From the NCBI RefSeq assembly GCF_003324565.1, contig NZ_QOLA01000037.1, forward strand, positions 1 through 42,049: 42,049 bases of DNA. Reading direction: 5' to 3'. Below are positions 9,133 to 16,547 of this stretch, one piece after another (position 1 is the first letter of the stretch; each line of letters starts with the position of its first letter). The notes beneath the pieces were generated by a model, which did not search any database, was not told the origin of the DNA, and saw only the letters and a program-made list of their open reading frames with translations. Origin of the DNA: Streptomyces sp. SDr-06. GTDB lineage: Bacteria > Actinomycetota > Actinomycetes > Streptomycetales > Streptomycetaceae. The translations under genes were made by a program, and so were the position numbers.

Positions 9133-10221
9133 CTACTCCCGGTGGCGGAGCAGCAGCATGGCCGCGTCGTCGTGCAGGGGGCCCTCCGTGTGGAGGATGA
9201 GGTCCCGCCGCAGGGCCTCCAGGGCGGCCTCGGGGTCGGGGTCCTTCAGGAGCGGGGTGCGGGCGCCCAGGGGGTAGAACTCGCCCGACCGGTCGCGGGC
9301 CTCGGTGACGCCGTCGGTGTACAGGAGGAGCTGGTCGCCGGGGGCGAAGGGCACCGTGAAGGGCTGCGGGCCCTCGCCCGAGCCGAGGCCGAGGCCGAGC
9401 GGCAGCGCGTACCGAGGGGGTTCGGGGAAGGACACCGAGCCGTCCGCGCGGACCAACAGGGGCGGCGGATGGCCGTAGTTGAGGAAGACCACCCCGTTCG
9501 CGGGGTGTAGTTCGGCGATGATCGCGGTGACGAACTTCTCGCCCTCCAGGGCGCGCCCGGCCGCCCGCTCGACGCGCGCTCCGACCCCCCGCAGGTCCGC
9601 TTCGTCGTGCGCGGCCTCCCGGAACGCGCCGAGCACCACGGCCGCCGTCTCCACCGATTCGAGCCCCTTGCCCTGCACGTCCCCGATGATCACGCGGACC
9701 CCCTGGGGCGCCGGGACGACCTCGTACAGGTCCCCGCCGATCCTGGCCTCCGCGACCGCCGAGGTGTACGAGACCGCCGCGCGCAGATGGCCCGCGCTGC
9801 GCGGCACCGGCCGCAGCAGCACCCGCTGGGCGACCTCGGCGATCGAGCGCATGTCGGCGAGCTCGGCCTCGCGGCGCTGGCGCATGACGCTGCCGGCCAC
9901 GCCCACCGCGGTCACCCCCGCGACGGCGGCCAGTGAGGCGAAGCCCCGGCGTTCCTCGAAGAGTTCGCTGTAGATCCCGAGCCCGACCCCGGCGGCCAGC
10001 GCGATCAGTCCGACGACCACCGTGCGCCGCCAGCCGCCGACCAGACCGGCGAAGGCGGGTCCGAGCGAGACCAGGGGCAGCAGTCCCACGGTGGGGCCCG
10101 CGATCAGGTTGGCCACGACGACCAGCGCCATCACGGCGTACGGCAGGACGGAGAGCACATAGGGGTCCGGTCGTCCGGGGGCCTCGGTACGGGTGTGGCC
10201 GTCGCCGGTTCTCCGCATCAT
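9133..10221 (-). CDS. Membrane-anchored SpoIIE/RsbU-type serine phosphatase
   Basis: 362 residues from ATG 10221, chosen over upstream starts because AAAGGGG lies seven bases before it. The N-terminal about 110 residues hold several hydrophobic helices. A SpoIIE-type PP2C domain follows with its metal-binding acidic residues: ARIGGDLYEV, GDVQGKG, YTDGVTEARD and the final HDDAAML. Such enzymes dephosphorylate anti-anti-sigma factors, or act in related stress and developmental switches. No anti-sigma kinase or STAS partner lies nearby, so the substrate is unknown. It is downstream of ku on the same strand with a weak hairpin between, so read-through is possible. Confidence 0.88.
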   Translation of the reverse strand: MMRRTGDGHTRTEAPGRPDPYVLSVLPYAVMALVVVANLIAGPTVGLLPLVSLGPAFAGLVGGWRRTVVVGLIALAAGVGLGIYSELFEERRGFASLAAVAGVTAVGVAGSVMRQRREAELADMRSIAEVAQRVLLRPVPRSAGHLRAAVSYTSAVAEARIGGDLYEVVPAPQGVRVIIGDVQGKGLESVETAAVVLGAFREAAHDEADLRGVGARVERAAGRALEGEKFVTAIIAELHPANGVVFLNYGHPPPLLVRADGSVSFPEPPRYALPLGLGLGSGEGPQPFTVPFAPGDQLLLYTDGVTEARDRSGEFYPLGARTPLLKDPDPEAALEALRRDLILHTEGPLHDDAAMLLLRHRE

Positions 10222-10299
10222 GGCCGCACCCCTTTCACACCCCTGGCCATCCATTTCGCCGCAGCGGACGCGCCGCAACCCTTCCGTTATCGAATCGAG

Positions 10300-10314
10300 G
10301 CCCCGTGCCGGGGC
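10300..10314 (-). terminator. Short GC hairpin after ku
   Basis: GCCCCG, three-base loop, CGGGGC just downstream of the ku stop on the minus strand. It has no U-run, as is common for streptomycete terminators. The short stem makes it weak; it may only attenuate transcription into the phosphatase gene. Confidence 0.4.
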
Positions 10315-10321
10315 GGGGACG

Positions 10322-11377
10322 TCAGGCGCTGGCCCGCTTCCTCGGTGTCGTCTTCTTCGCCGCGGTCTTCTTCGCGGTGGTGGCGGTGGACTTCTTCGCG
10401 CCGGTGGACTTGGGACTGGCCGCGGCCGACTTCTTGGCGCCGGTGGTCTTGCGCGCCTGGGAGGTCTTGGACTGCGCCGCCTTCTTCTGCGGCGCCTTCT
10501 GGGCGCCCTTCTTCGCCGCGCTCTTCTTCGCGGGCGCGCTCCTGGACGCCGCGGACTTGCGCGAGCTCAGCTCGGTGACCTCGGCGACCGCGTCGCCCTC
10601 GCCGCGGGCGGCCTTCGCGGCCTTGACGCTGTTCTCCAGGGCCGCCATCAGGTCGATGACCTTGCCGCCGGGCGCGGCGGGGGCCGCCGCCGGGGTCGGG
10701 GCGCCGTCCGCCTTCGCGGCGATGAGCTCCTCCACGGCGGTGCGGTAGTCGTCGTGCAGGGTCGACATGTCCACCTCGCCGAGCGTGTCCATCAGGGCGT
10801 CGGCCAGGTCGAGTTCGGCCTCGCGGACGCTGACGTCGGTCTCGGGCGCGGCGTCCTCGGCCGCCCGGATCTCGTCCGGCCAGAGCAGCCCGTGCATCGC
10901 GATCACGTCGTCGACCACCCGCAGCATGCCGAGCCGCTCCCGCCCGCGCAGCGCGAACTTGGCGATGGCCACCTTCCGGCTCCGCTTGAGGGCCTCGCGC
11001 AGCAGCGTGTACGGCTTGGCGGCGGGCACGCCGTTGGCGGAGAGGTAGTAGGCGGCGTCCATCTGGAGCGGGTCGATCGAGTCGGCGGGCACGAAGGCGA
11101 CGATCTCGATGGTCTTGGCGGTGGGTAGCGGAAGCGAGGCCAGATCGGCGTCGGTGATGGGGATCATCGACCCGTCGGCGTCCTCGTACGCCTTGCCGAT
11201 CTCGTCGGTGGTCAGCTCCTCGCCGTCCAGCTCGCACACCTTGCGATAGCGGACCCGGCCGCCGTCCGCGGTGTGGATCTGGCGGAAGGAGATCGAGTGG
11301 TTCTCGGTGGCATTCACGAGCTTGATCGGGATGCTGACCAGGCCGAACGAGATCGCACCGTTCCAGATGGATCGCAC
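10322..11377 (-). CDS. ku: Ku, bacterial non-homologous end-joining DNA-end-binding protein
   Basis: 351 residues starting at GTG 11377 with an excellent AGGAG. It begins RSIWNGAISFGLVSIPIKLV, the classic start of bacterial Ku, and carries the Ku beta-barrel core to about residue 260. The tail from about 275 is Lys/Ala-rich (runs such as KKSAAKKGAQKA), the extended basic C-terminus found in many actinobacterial Ku proteins and linked to DNA binding and bridging. Ku homodimers encircle broken DNA ends and recruit LigD. It is transcribed divergently from the LigD polymerase gene across 59 bp, which must hold both promoters. Confidence 0.96.
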   Translation of the reverse strand: MRSIWNGAISFGLVSIPIKLVNATENHSISFRQIHTADGGRVRYRKVCELDGEELTTDEIGKAYEDADGSMIPITDADLASLPLPTAKTIEIVAFVPADSIDPLQMDAAYYLSANGVPAAKPYTLLREALKRSRKVAIAKFALRGRERLGMLRVVDDVIAMHGLLWPDEIRAAEDAAPETDVSVREAELDLADALMDTLGEVDMSTLHDDYRTAVEELIAAKADGAPTPAAAPAAPGGKVIDLMAALENSVKAAKAARGEGDAVAEVTELSSRKSAASRSAPAKKSAAKKGAQKAPQKKAAQSKTSQARKTTGAKKSAAASPKSTGAKKSTATTAKKTAAKKTTPRKRASA

Positions 11378-11436
11378 TGTTTCTCCTCTTCGTCCCCGAG
11401 GAGTGTGGTTTGCGTGGTTCGTGGGACTCTCATCGT

Positions 11437-12321
11437 ATGACGCCGATCACGGAGGTGGAGGGGCGGCGGATCGCGCTGTCCAACCTGGAGAAGGTGCTGT
11501 ATCCGGCGACCGGCACCACCAAGGGCGAGCTGCTGCACTACTGCGCCACGGTCTCGGGCCCGCTCCTGGCCCAGCTGGACGATCGTCCGGTGTCGTTCCT
11601 GCGCTTCCCGGACGGCCCGGCCGGCCAGCGCTTCTTCACCAAGAATCCGCCCCCCGGCACGCCCTCCTGGGTGACGACCGCCTCGGTGCCCCGCTCCGAG
11701 GACCCGGGGGCCCGCCAGGTCGTGGTGTCCGATCTGGCGACCCTGATGTGGGCGGCGAACCTGGTGGTGGAGTTCCACACCCCGCAGTGGCGGGCGGCCG
11801 CCCCCGCCCGGGCCGACCGGCTCGTCCTCGACCTCGACCCGGGTGAGCCCGCGAGCGTCGTCGAGTGCTGCGTGGTGGCGCGCTGGCTGCGGGACCGGCT
11901 CCGGGCGGACGGGCTGCACGCGTACGCCAAGACCTCGGGCGCCAAGGGGCTGCACCTGCTCAGCCCGCTGGAGCCGACCCCCTCCGAGCAGGTGTCGGCG
12001 TACGCGAAGACGCTGGCCAGGGAGGCGGAGGCGGCCCTGGCGGGGCTGGTCACGCACAAGATGGCCAAGGCGCTGCGCCCCGGCAGGGTGTTCGTCGACT
12101 TCAGCCAGAACGCCGCCGCGAAGACGACGGCGACGCCCTACACGGTGCGCGCCAAGGACCGGCCGACGGTGTCCGCGCCCGTGTCCTGGGCGGAGGTGGA
12201 GGCGTGCGCCGACCCGGCCGACCTGACGTTCCTGATCGGCGACATCGGGCCCCGCCTGGAACGGGACGGCGATCTGCTCGCGCCGCTGGCCGACCCCGGC
12301 CTGGCGGGCCGCCTGCCGTGA
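11437..12321 (+). CDS. ligD: Stand-alone LigD polymerase/primase domain (NHEJ)
   Basis: 294 residues from ATG 11437; an in-frame TTG at 11410 is less likely. This is an archaeo-eukaryotic primase-type polymerase. Catalytic acidic residues are D132 and D134 (LVLDLDPGE) and D221 (VFVDFSQN); the SGAKGLH motif binds nucleotide. It lacks the ligase and phosphoesterase domains of full LigD, so the sealing ligase must be encoded elsewhere. The enzyme adds ribo- or deoxynucleotides at Ku-bound ends. The neighbouring divergent ku confirms the pathway. The symbol refers only to the polymerase module. Confidence 0.93.
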   Translation: MTPITEVEGRRIALSNLEKVLYPATGTTKGELLHYCATVSGPLLAQLDDRPVSFLRFPDGPAGQRFFTKNPPPGTPSWVTTASVPRSEDPGARQVVVSDLATLMWAANLVVEFHTPQWRAAAPARADRLVLDLDPGEPASVVECCVVARWLRDRLRADGLHAYAKTSGAKGLHLLSPLEPTPSEQVSAYAKTLAREAEAALAGLVTHKMAKALRPGRVFVDFSQNAAAKTTATPYTVRAKDRPTVSAPVSWAEVEACADPADLTFLIGDIGPRLERDGDLLAPLADPGLAGRLP

Positions 12322-12354
12322 CCGCCCCGACGACGCGGCCCCGCCGCCACAGCC

Positions 12355-12384
12355 GCGGGTGAGCCGCCGCACGCTCACACCCGC
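12355..12384. terminator. Hairpin between convergent ligD and NERD genes
   Basis: GCGGGTGAGC (12355-12364) pairs with GCTCACACCCGC (12373-12384), with a two-base bulge and an eight-base loop. It sits 33 bp after the ligD stop and overlaps the last codons of the converging gene, so it could end transcripts from both sides. There is no T-run. Confidence 0.5.
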
Positions 12385-13178
12385 GACCACGTCCGGCGGT
12401 CACGGGCCGTCCAGTACAGGGACTCCACGTCGGCGGGTTTCAGGACGCCGCCCAGGCGGGCCAGGTCCGGGAGCTCGCCGTCCGTGAGGACGCGTACGTC
12501 ACGGACGCCGGGCGGGCCGAGCTCCACCCGTTCCGCGCCGACCAGGACGAGGACCGGGCGGACGGCGGCCGCGAGGGCGAGGGAGGCGCGCTCGGCCTCG
12601 TGCCGGGCGGCGCGCAGGTGGGGCAGCGGGGCGGCGCGGCCCACGGTGACCAGCGGGTCGGCGACGCGCACCCGGTGGCGCCGGGCGCTGAGGGAGCGCA
12701 CGGTCAGGACGCCCGCGGGCCCGACGGCCAGGTGGTCGATCCGCGCCCGGCCGGGCAGCGGGACCGAGTGCAGCACCCGCCAGCCCACCGCTTCGAGCCG
12801 GTCGAGCGCGGCCCCGGCGAGCTGCTGTGCGGCCAGCTCGCCGCGGCGCGGGTCGGTCCTGAAGCGGCGCTGGGGCTCGCCCCGCTCCAGCTCGGCGATG
12901 AGCGCCTCGCCCGGCCGGTTGGGCGCGAGGTCGTCGTCGGGGTGCAGGGAGAGCCGGACCAGGTCGGCGGAGGTGGGCACGGGCGGCGGGCCGACCACGA
13001 GCTCGCCGACCGCGTACGGGCGCAGCGCGGCCAGCACCTCGTCGCGGTGGTCGTCGAGCAGCAGGGACACCCGTCCGGTGTCGCGGTCGTACCAGGCGAC
13101 GCTGCGCCCGTCCGGAAGGCTGACGTACAGTCGCGCCTGTCCGTGCCGGTGTACCGGTGTGACCCGCAGTCCTGCCAT
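12375..13178 (-). CDS. NERD-domain-like protein, probably lacking nuclease residues
   Basis: 267 residues. Residues about 110-190 read as a NERD (nuclease-related) domain: GELAAQQLAGAALDRLEAVG, then a basic strand, then IDHLAVGPAGVLTV. The usual next element is an acidic residue and lysine (as in vIEtK); here it reads TVRSLSAR, so the PD-(D/E)xK active site looks incomplete. A binding or structural role is more likely than DNA cleavage. The N-terminal 100 residues are not recognised. No membrane helix is seen. It is monocistronic, convergent with ligD and divergent from the zinc-ribbon gene. The family call is moderate. Confidence 0.68.
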   Translation of the reverse strand: MAGLRVTPVHRHGQARLYVSLPDGRSVAWYDRDTGRVSLLLDDHRDEVLAALRPYAVGELVVGPPPVPTSADLVRLSLHPDDDLAPNRPGEALIAELERGEPQRRFRTDPRRGELAAQQLAGAALDRLEAVGWRVLHSVPLPGRARIDHLAVGPAGVLTVRSLSARRHRVRVADPLVTVGRAAPLPHLRAARHEAERASLALAAAVRPVLVLVGAERVELGPPGVRDVRVLTDGELPDLARLGGVLKPADVESLYWTARDRRTWSRV

Positions 13179-13330
13179 GCCCCATCACCCCACCCCGACC
13201 ATGGGAACAGCCCGATGCCCGTGAGGGCAATAAGCCGGGTGGGGGTCGTCACCACGCGATGGGCTCGGGAAGGTCATGGCCACGACGCCTGCGCGCGACA
13301 CGACACAGAATCCGGGAGGGGACCCACTCA

Positions 13331-13636
13331 ATGATCATCTTCGGCACCCGCAGTTACCTCTACCAGCTCGCGATGCTCACCCTGGTGTGCGGCAACTGCG
13401 GCAACCCGTCCGCGCACGGGGTACGCAAGTACGTCACGAAGTTCACGCTGTTCTTCATTCCGCTGTTCCCGATCTCCACCCGGTACCGCACCCAGTGCAC
13501 CTTCTGCGGTCTGGAGCAGCAGATCACCAAGGAGCAGGCCGAGGGGCTGCTCGCCCCGCAGGCCTCGCCGCAGCAGGCGTACGGCGGGCAGGCGCAGCCG
13601 GGGCCCGTGCAGGGCCAGAACCCGTACCAGCGGTAG
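13331..13636 (+). CDS. Zinc-ribbon protein
   Basis: 101 residues from ATG 13331, with GGAGGGG about ten bases upstream; longer in-frame starts are disfavoured. Two Cys pairs (CGNCG near residue 23 and CTFCG near 61) frame a hydrophobic TLFFIPLFPIS segment, giving a four-Cys zinc ribbon whose central part may touch the membrane. The C-terminus is Gln/Gly/Pro-rich and disordered. This is a common small actinobacterial protein with no assigned function. A hairpin follows the stop, so it is probably transcribed alone. Confidence 0.82.
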   Translation: MIIFGTRSYLYQLAMLTLVCGNCGNPSAHGVRKYVTKFTLFFIPLFPISTRYRTQCTFCGLEQQITKEQAEGLLAPQASPQQAYGGQAQPGPVQGQNPYQR

Positions 13637-13664
13637 GCCGCGCGACAGCGCCGGAAACCCGGCA

Positions 13665-13689
13665 GCCGGGGCTCCGGCGAAGCCCCGGC
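13665..13689 (+). terminator. Hairpin terminator after the zinc-ribbon gene
   Basis: A perfect nine-base stem, GCCGGGGCT / AGCCCCGGC, with a seven-base loop, 28 bp after the stop. It is GC-only with no T-run, typical of streptomycete terminators. It ends 42 bp before the next start, separating the two genes. Confidence 0.62.
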
Positions 13690-13731
13690 GGCAGGTGAAA
13701 TAGCCTGGGGTGACCGCACGACAGGAGCACC

Positions 13732-14520
13732 TTGATCCGCCACCGCCGCATCGCACTCTTGGCACCCCTGCTGACCGCAGTGGGTGTCCTGCTGCTGTCC
13801 GGCTGCGGCGGGGCGGGCCACCTGGAGAGTTCGGGCGCGACGCCGACGGCCGTCGGCCCGATCCATCTGTGGCCGGATCTGCCCCCCGCCTCGGCGACGC
13901 CCAACGCCTACGGCGAGACCGACACGGAGCAGGTGCCCGGCATCAAGGTGCACGGCGGTGACGTCCGCAAACTGAACCCGGTCGCCGTGGTGCAGGCCGA
14001 GGTGAAGGCACACCCCAACACCTACAGCGGCGAGGACGGGCTGTACGACGAGACGGTCCGCCAGCTGGCCACCTGCAAGCAGAAGCCGGCCAGCTGCCCG
14101 GTGCTCAAGCCGTACTACCGGGATCTGACCGGGGACGGCAAGGACGAGCTGATCCTCGGCATCCGGATGCCGGACCAGAACCTGGCGGTGCGCTGTTACA
14201 TGCTGGCCAAGGACGGCGGCCTGATCCGGATCATGTCGACGGTCGACCAGATCATCAGCGTCGACCTGGCGGGCCGCGACGTGATCCTGCGGTCGGTGTC
14301 GGCGGGCATGCCCGGCTACGAGTACCGCACCGCCTGGTCCTGGGACGACCACCAGCAGGCGATGCTCCCCACCCGGGACGAGATCGTGCGCCGCAAGCCG
14401 GGCGGCGAGAGCGGCGGCAAGCACCCCGGGCCCTCCGGCCCCGGGCAGACCCCGCCCTCACCGAAGAAGAAGCCGCCGACGGCGCGTCCGTCGGCCACCT
14501 TGACGGCGGACGCACCATGA
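13732..14520 (+). CDS. Lipoprotein with FG-GAP-like motif, coupled to a histidine kinase
   Basis: 262 residues starting at TTG 13732 with AGGAG four bases upstream. A signal peptide ends in a lipobox, LLSGC (Cys about 24), so the protein should be anchored outside the membrane. A central DLTGDGKDELILG segment looks like a single FG-GAP/VCBS calcium-binding loop. Another Cys pair (TCKQKPASC) may form a disulfide. The tail is Pro/Lys-rich. The stop overlaps the kinase ATG (ATGA), so the two proteins are probably made together. This recalls the CseA lipoprotein that tunes the CseB/CseC envelope-stress system, but no response regulator is adjacent. A sensor-accessory role is inferred. Confidence 0.78.
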   Translation: MIRHRRIALLAPLLTAVGVLLLSGCGGAGHLESSGATPTAVGPIHLWPDLPPASATPNAYGETDTEQVPGIKVHGGDVRKLNPVAVVQAEVKAHPNTYSGEDGLYDETVRQLATCKQKPASCPVLKPYYRDLTGDGKDELILGIRMPDQNLAVRCYMLAKDGGLIRIMSTVDQIISVDLAGRDVILRSVSAGMPGYEYRTAWSWDDHQQAMLPTRDEIVRRKPGGESGGKHPGPSGPGQTPPSPKKKPPTARPSATLTADAP

Positions 14521-15845
14521 GAACCCCCCGGATACCCAGGCCGCCCCGCCTGCCGCTGCCCGCCTGGACGGCGACGCTCACCTGGAAGGCCGCGGTGTTC
14601 ATCACCGTGATGTGCTGCGCGCTGGCGACCCTGCTCGGCGCGCTCGTGCACGTCTCGGTGACCCGGCAGACCGTCGGCGAGGCCCGCAACAAGGCGCTCG
14701 ACAAGCTGGCCGCCGTCACCCAGATGTACGAGGCGGGCGAGGCGCTGCCACCTGGCGCCGGTCTCGACCCGCCCGAACTGCCCCCCTCGCTCCGCGCGCT
14801 CGCGCTCTCCGGCAAGCGCGGCACCCTGGTCGACGACGACCACGGCCGCCCCACCATGTGGGCGGCGGGCCCGGCGGACGGCAAGGCGCTGGCCGCCGAG
14901 CTCGACTACACCCAGAGCGCCCGCACCATCAACGGCCTCGACAAGGCGATCTTCGGCTCGTCCATCCTGGCGATCGGCGCCACCCTGCTGGTCGGCGTCT
15001 TCGCGGTCACCCGGATCACCCGGCGGCTGCACCAGACGGCGACCGTGGCCCGCCGGATCGACGCGGGCGACCTCGACGCCCGGGTCAACGACCCCCGCAC
15101 CAAGGACCCCTCGCGCCCCCAGGACGAGGTGGCCACCGTGGCCGGCGCGCTGGACACGATGGCCTCCACGCTCCAGGGCAAGCTGCTCAGCGAGCAGCGC
15201 TTCACCGCCGACGTGGCGCACGAGCTGCGCACCCCGCTGACCGGTCTGCACGCGGCGGCCGAGCTGCTGCCCGAGGGGCGCCCGGCCGAGCTGGTGCGCG
15301 ACCGGGTGCGGGCGATGCGCTCGCTCACCGAGGACCTCCTGGAGATCTCCCGCCTGGACGCGGGCAGCGAGACCGTCGACCTCGACCTCCAGCTGCTGGC
15401 TCCGGTCCTGGAGCGGGTGGTGCGGGCCTCGGTCGCCTCGGGCACCGCCGAGCGGGACACCGTCCTGACGGTGGTGCGGGACGCCTGCGTGGAGACCGAC
15501 AAGCGGCGTCTGGAGCGCGTGCTCGGCAACCTGGTCGCCAACGCCCACAAGCACGGCAAGGCCCCGGTCGAGCTGACGGTGCAGGGCCCGGTCGTCACCG
15601 TGCGGGACCACGGCACGGGCTATCCGGAGTACCTCCTGGACCATGGGCCGCAGCGCTTTCGCACCGATGCCGGAAGCAAGGGGCACGGCCTGGGGCTGAC
15701 GATCGCGGTGGGGCAGGCGGCCGTGATCGGCGCCGAGCTGCGTTTCAGCAACGCCCCGGACGGCGGCGCGGTGGCCCGGCTCGAACTCCCCGAGTACGTC
15801 GGCTTCGAGACGCCCGGCGCCGAGGACAGCCCCCGCACCGCATGA
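14517..15845 (+). CDS. Orphan sensor histidine kinase
   Basis: 442 residues. TM1 (about 22-44) and TM2 (about 143-163) flank an outer domain of roughly 100 residues. A HAMP linker follows (about 165-225), then the H-box VAHELRTPL with phospho-acceptor H235, an N-box (NLVANAHKHG), G1 (VRDHGTGYP) and G2 (GHGLGL). All core ATP-binding motifs are present, so it should be active. No response-regulator gene lies on either side; upstream is the coupled lipoprotein, downstream a secreted SH3 protein. The partner is therefore elsewhere, or the kinase phosphorylates a non-adjacent regulator. Confidence 0.92.
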   Translation: MRTPRIPRPPRLPLPAWTATLTWKAAVFITVMCCALATLLGALVHVSVTRQTVGEARNKALDKLAAVTQMYEAGEALPPGAGLDPPELPPSLRALALSGKRGTLVDDDHGRPTMWAAGPADGKALAAELDYTQSARTINGLDKAIFGSSILAIGATLLVGVFAVTRITRRLHQTATVARRIDAGDLDARVNDPRTKDPSRPQDEVATVAGALDTMASTLQGKLLSEQRFTADVAHELRTPLTGLHAAAELLPEGRPAELVRDRVRAMRSLTEDLLEISRLDAGSETVDLDLQLLAPVLERVVRASVASGTAERDTVLTVVRDACVETDKRRLERVLGNLVANAHKHGKAPVELTVQGPVVTVRDHGTGYPEYLLDHGPQRFRTDAGSKGHGLGLTIAVGQAAVIGAELRFSNAPDGGAVARLELPEYVGFETPGAEDSPRTA

Positions 15846-15874
15846 CGCATCGTTACGCTTTGCGAACTCAAAGC

Positions 15875-15902
15875 GGCGAATTTAGTGTGAGGCAGGCGAA
15901 TT
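15875..15902 (+). promoter_or_regulatory. Direct repeat GGCGAATT, two helical turns apart
   Basis: GGCGAATT occurs at 15875-15882 and again at 15895-15902, 20 bp apart, in the AT-richer 100 bp before the SH3 gene. Same-face spacing suits a dimeric or tandem activator. A short GCTTTG/CAAAGC palindrome lies just upstream. The operator role is inferred. Confidence 0.3.
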
Positions 15903-15945
15903 GAGGGTCGCTCACCAGCGGCCCCGGCTCTCTCCAGGAGGCACC

Positions 15946-16287
15946 ATGTCCCTGCGCTCCCCTCTTGCCGCACTCGGTCTCTGCGTGACGACCGCCGCCG
16001 TGGCCGTGCTCGCCACCACGTCACCCGCCTCCGCCGAGGAGGCCACGCACAACGAGTACAAGGGCCGCGTCACCGCCAAGAGCGGCCTGCTCCTGCGCGA
16101 TCGGCCGACCCGCGGCAGCAGGATCGTCGGCAAGGCGCCGTACGGCTCGATCGTGCACATCTTCTGCAAGACCGGCGGCGACCGGGTCAACGGGAACGAC
16201 CGCTGGTACCTGCTCACCGACGGCACCTGGGCCTGGGGATCGGCCTTCTACATCGACAACATCGGTGCCGTGCCGCGCTGGTGCTGA
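15946..16287 (+). CDS. Secreted SH3-domain protein
   Basis: 113 residues from ATG 15946, with AGGAGG four bases upstream. A signal peptide (about 1-27, cleaved near ASAEE) is followed by one bacterial SH3 (SH3b) domain: LLLRDRPTRGSRIVG, then YGSIVHIFC, then DRWYLLTDGTWAWGSAFYI. Bacterial SH3 domains bind cell-wall peptides or matrix. No catalytic domain is attached, and two cysteines could form a disulfide. It follows the orphan kinase on the same strand but has its own 100-bp leader and a terminator, so it is probably separately controlled and perhaps a target of that kinase. Confidence 0.85.
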   Translation: MSLRSPLAALGLCVTTAAVAVLATTSPASAEEATHNEYKGRVTAKSGLLLRDRPTRGSRIVGKAPYGSIVHIFCKTGGDRVNGNDRWYLLTDGTWAWGSAFYIDNIGAVPRWC

Positions 16288-16340
16288 GCCGCCCGTCCGG
16301 CCGCCGAGGAGCCGGGACTTGGCGGTCGCGAACGCCGCGA

Positions 16341-16373
16341 GGGTGAGCGGCCGTTCGGGCGCCCGGCTCACCC
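16341..16373 (+). terminator. Hairpin terminator after the SH3 gene
   Basis: GGGTGAGC (16341-16348) pairs perfectly with GCTCACCC (16366-16373), with further GC self-pairing inside the loop. Wider arms CCCGTCCGG (16292-16300) and CCGGACGGG (16372-16380) could form an alternative larger fold. The rest of the 260-bp gap to the next gene shows no ORF; a TTGACG near 16469 is a possible -35 for it. Confidence 0.55.
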
Positions 16374-16547
16374 GGACGGGCCGGCCGGCCCGCGGAGCCG
16401 GTCCCGCCCGGGCCGCGGGCACGGAGGCCACGCCGGAGCCCGCGGGTCCGGCGACCAGCTGCCAGGTTTGACGGGCTGTCACGCATTCGGTTCGGCACCC
16501 CATGACATACAGGGACATAAGGCCTGCGTCTTGCTACGTTGCGTGGC

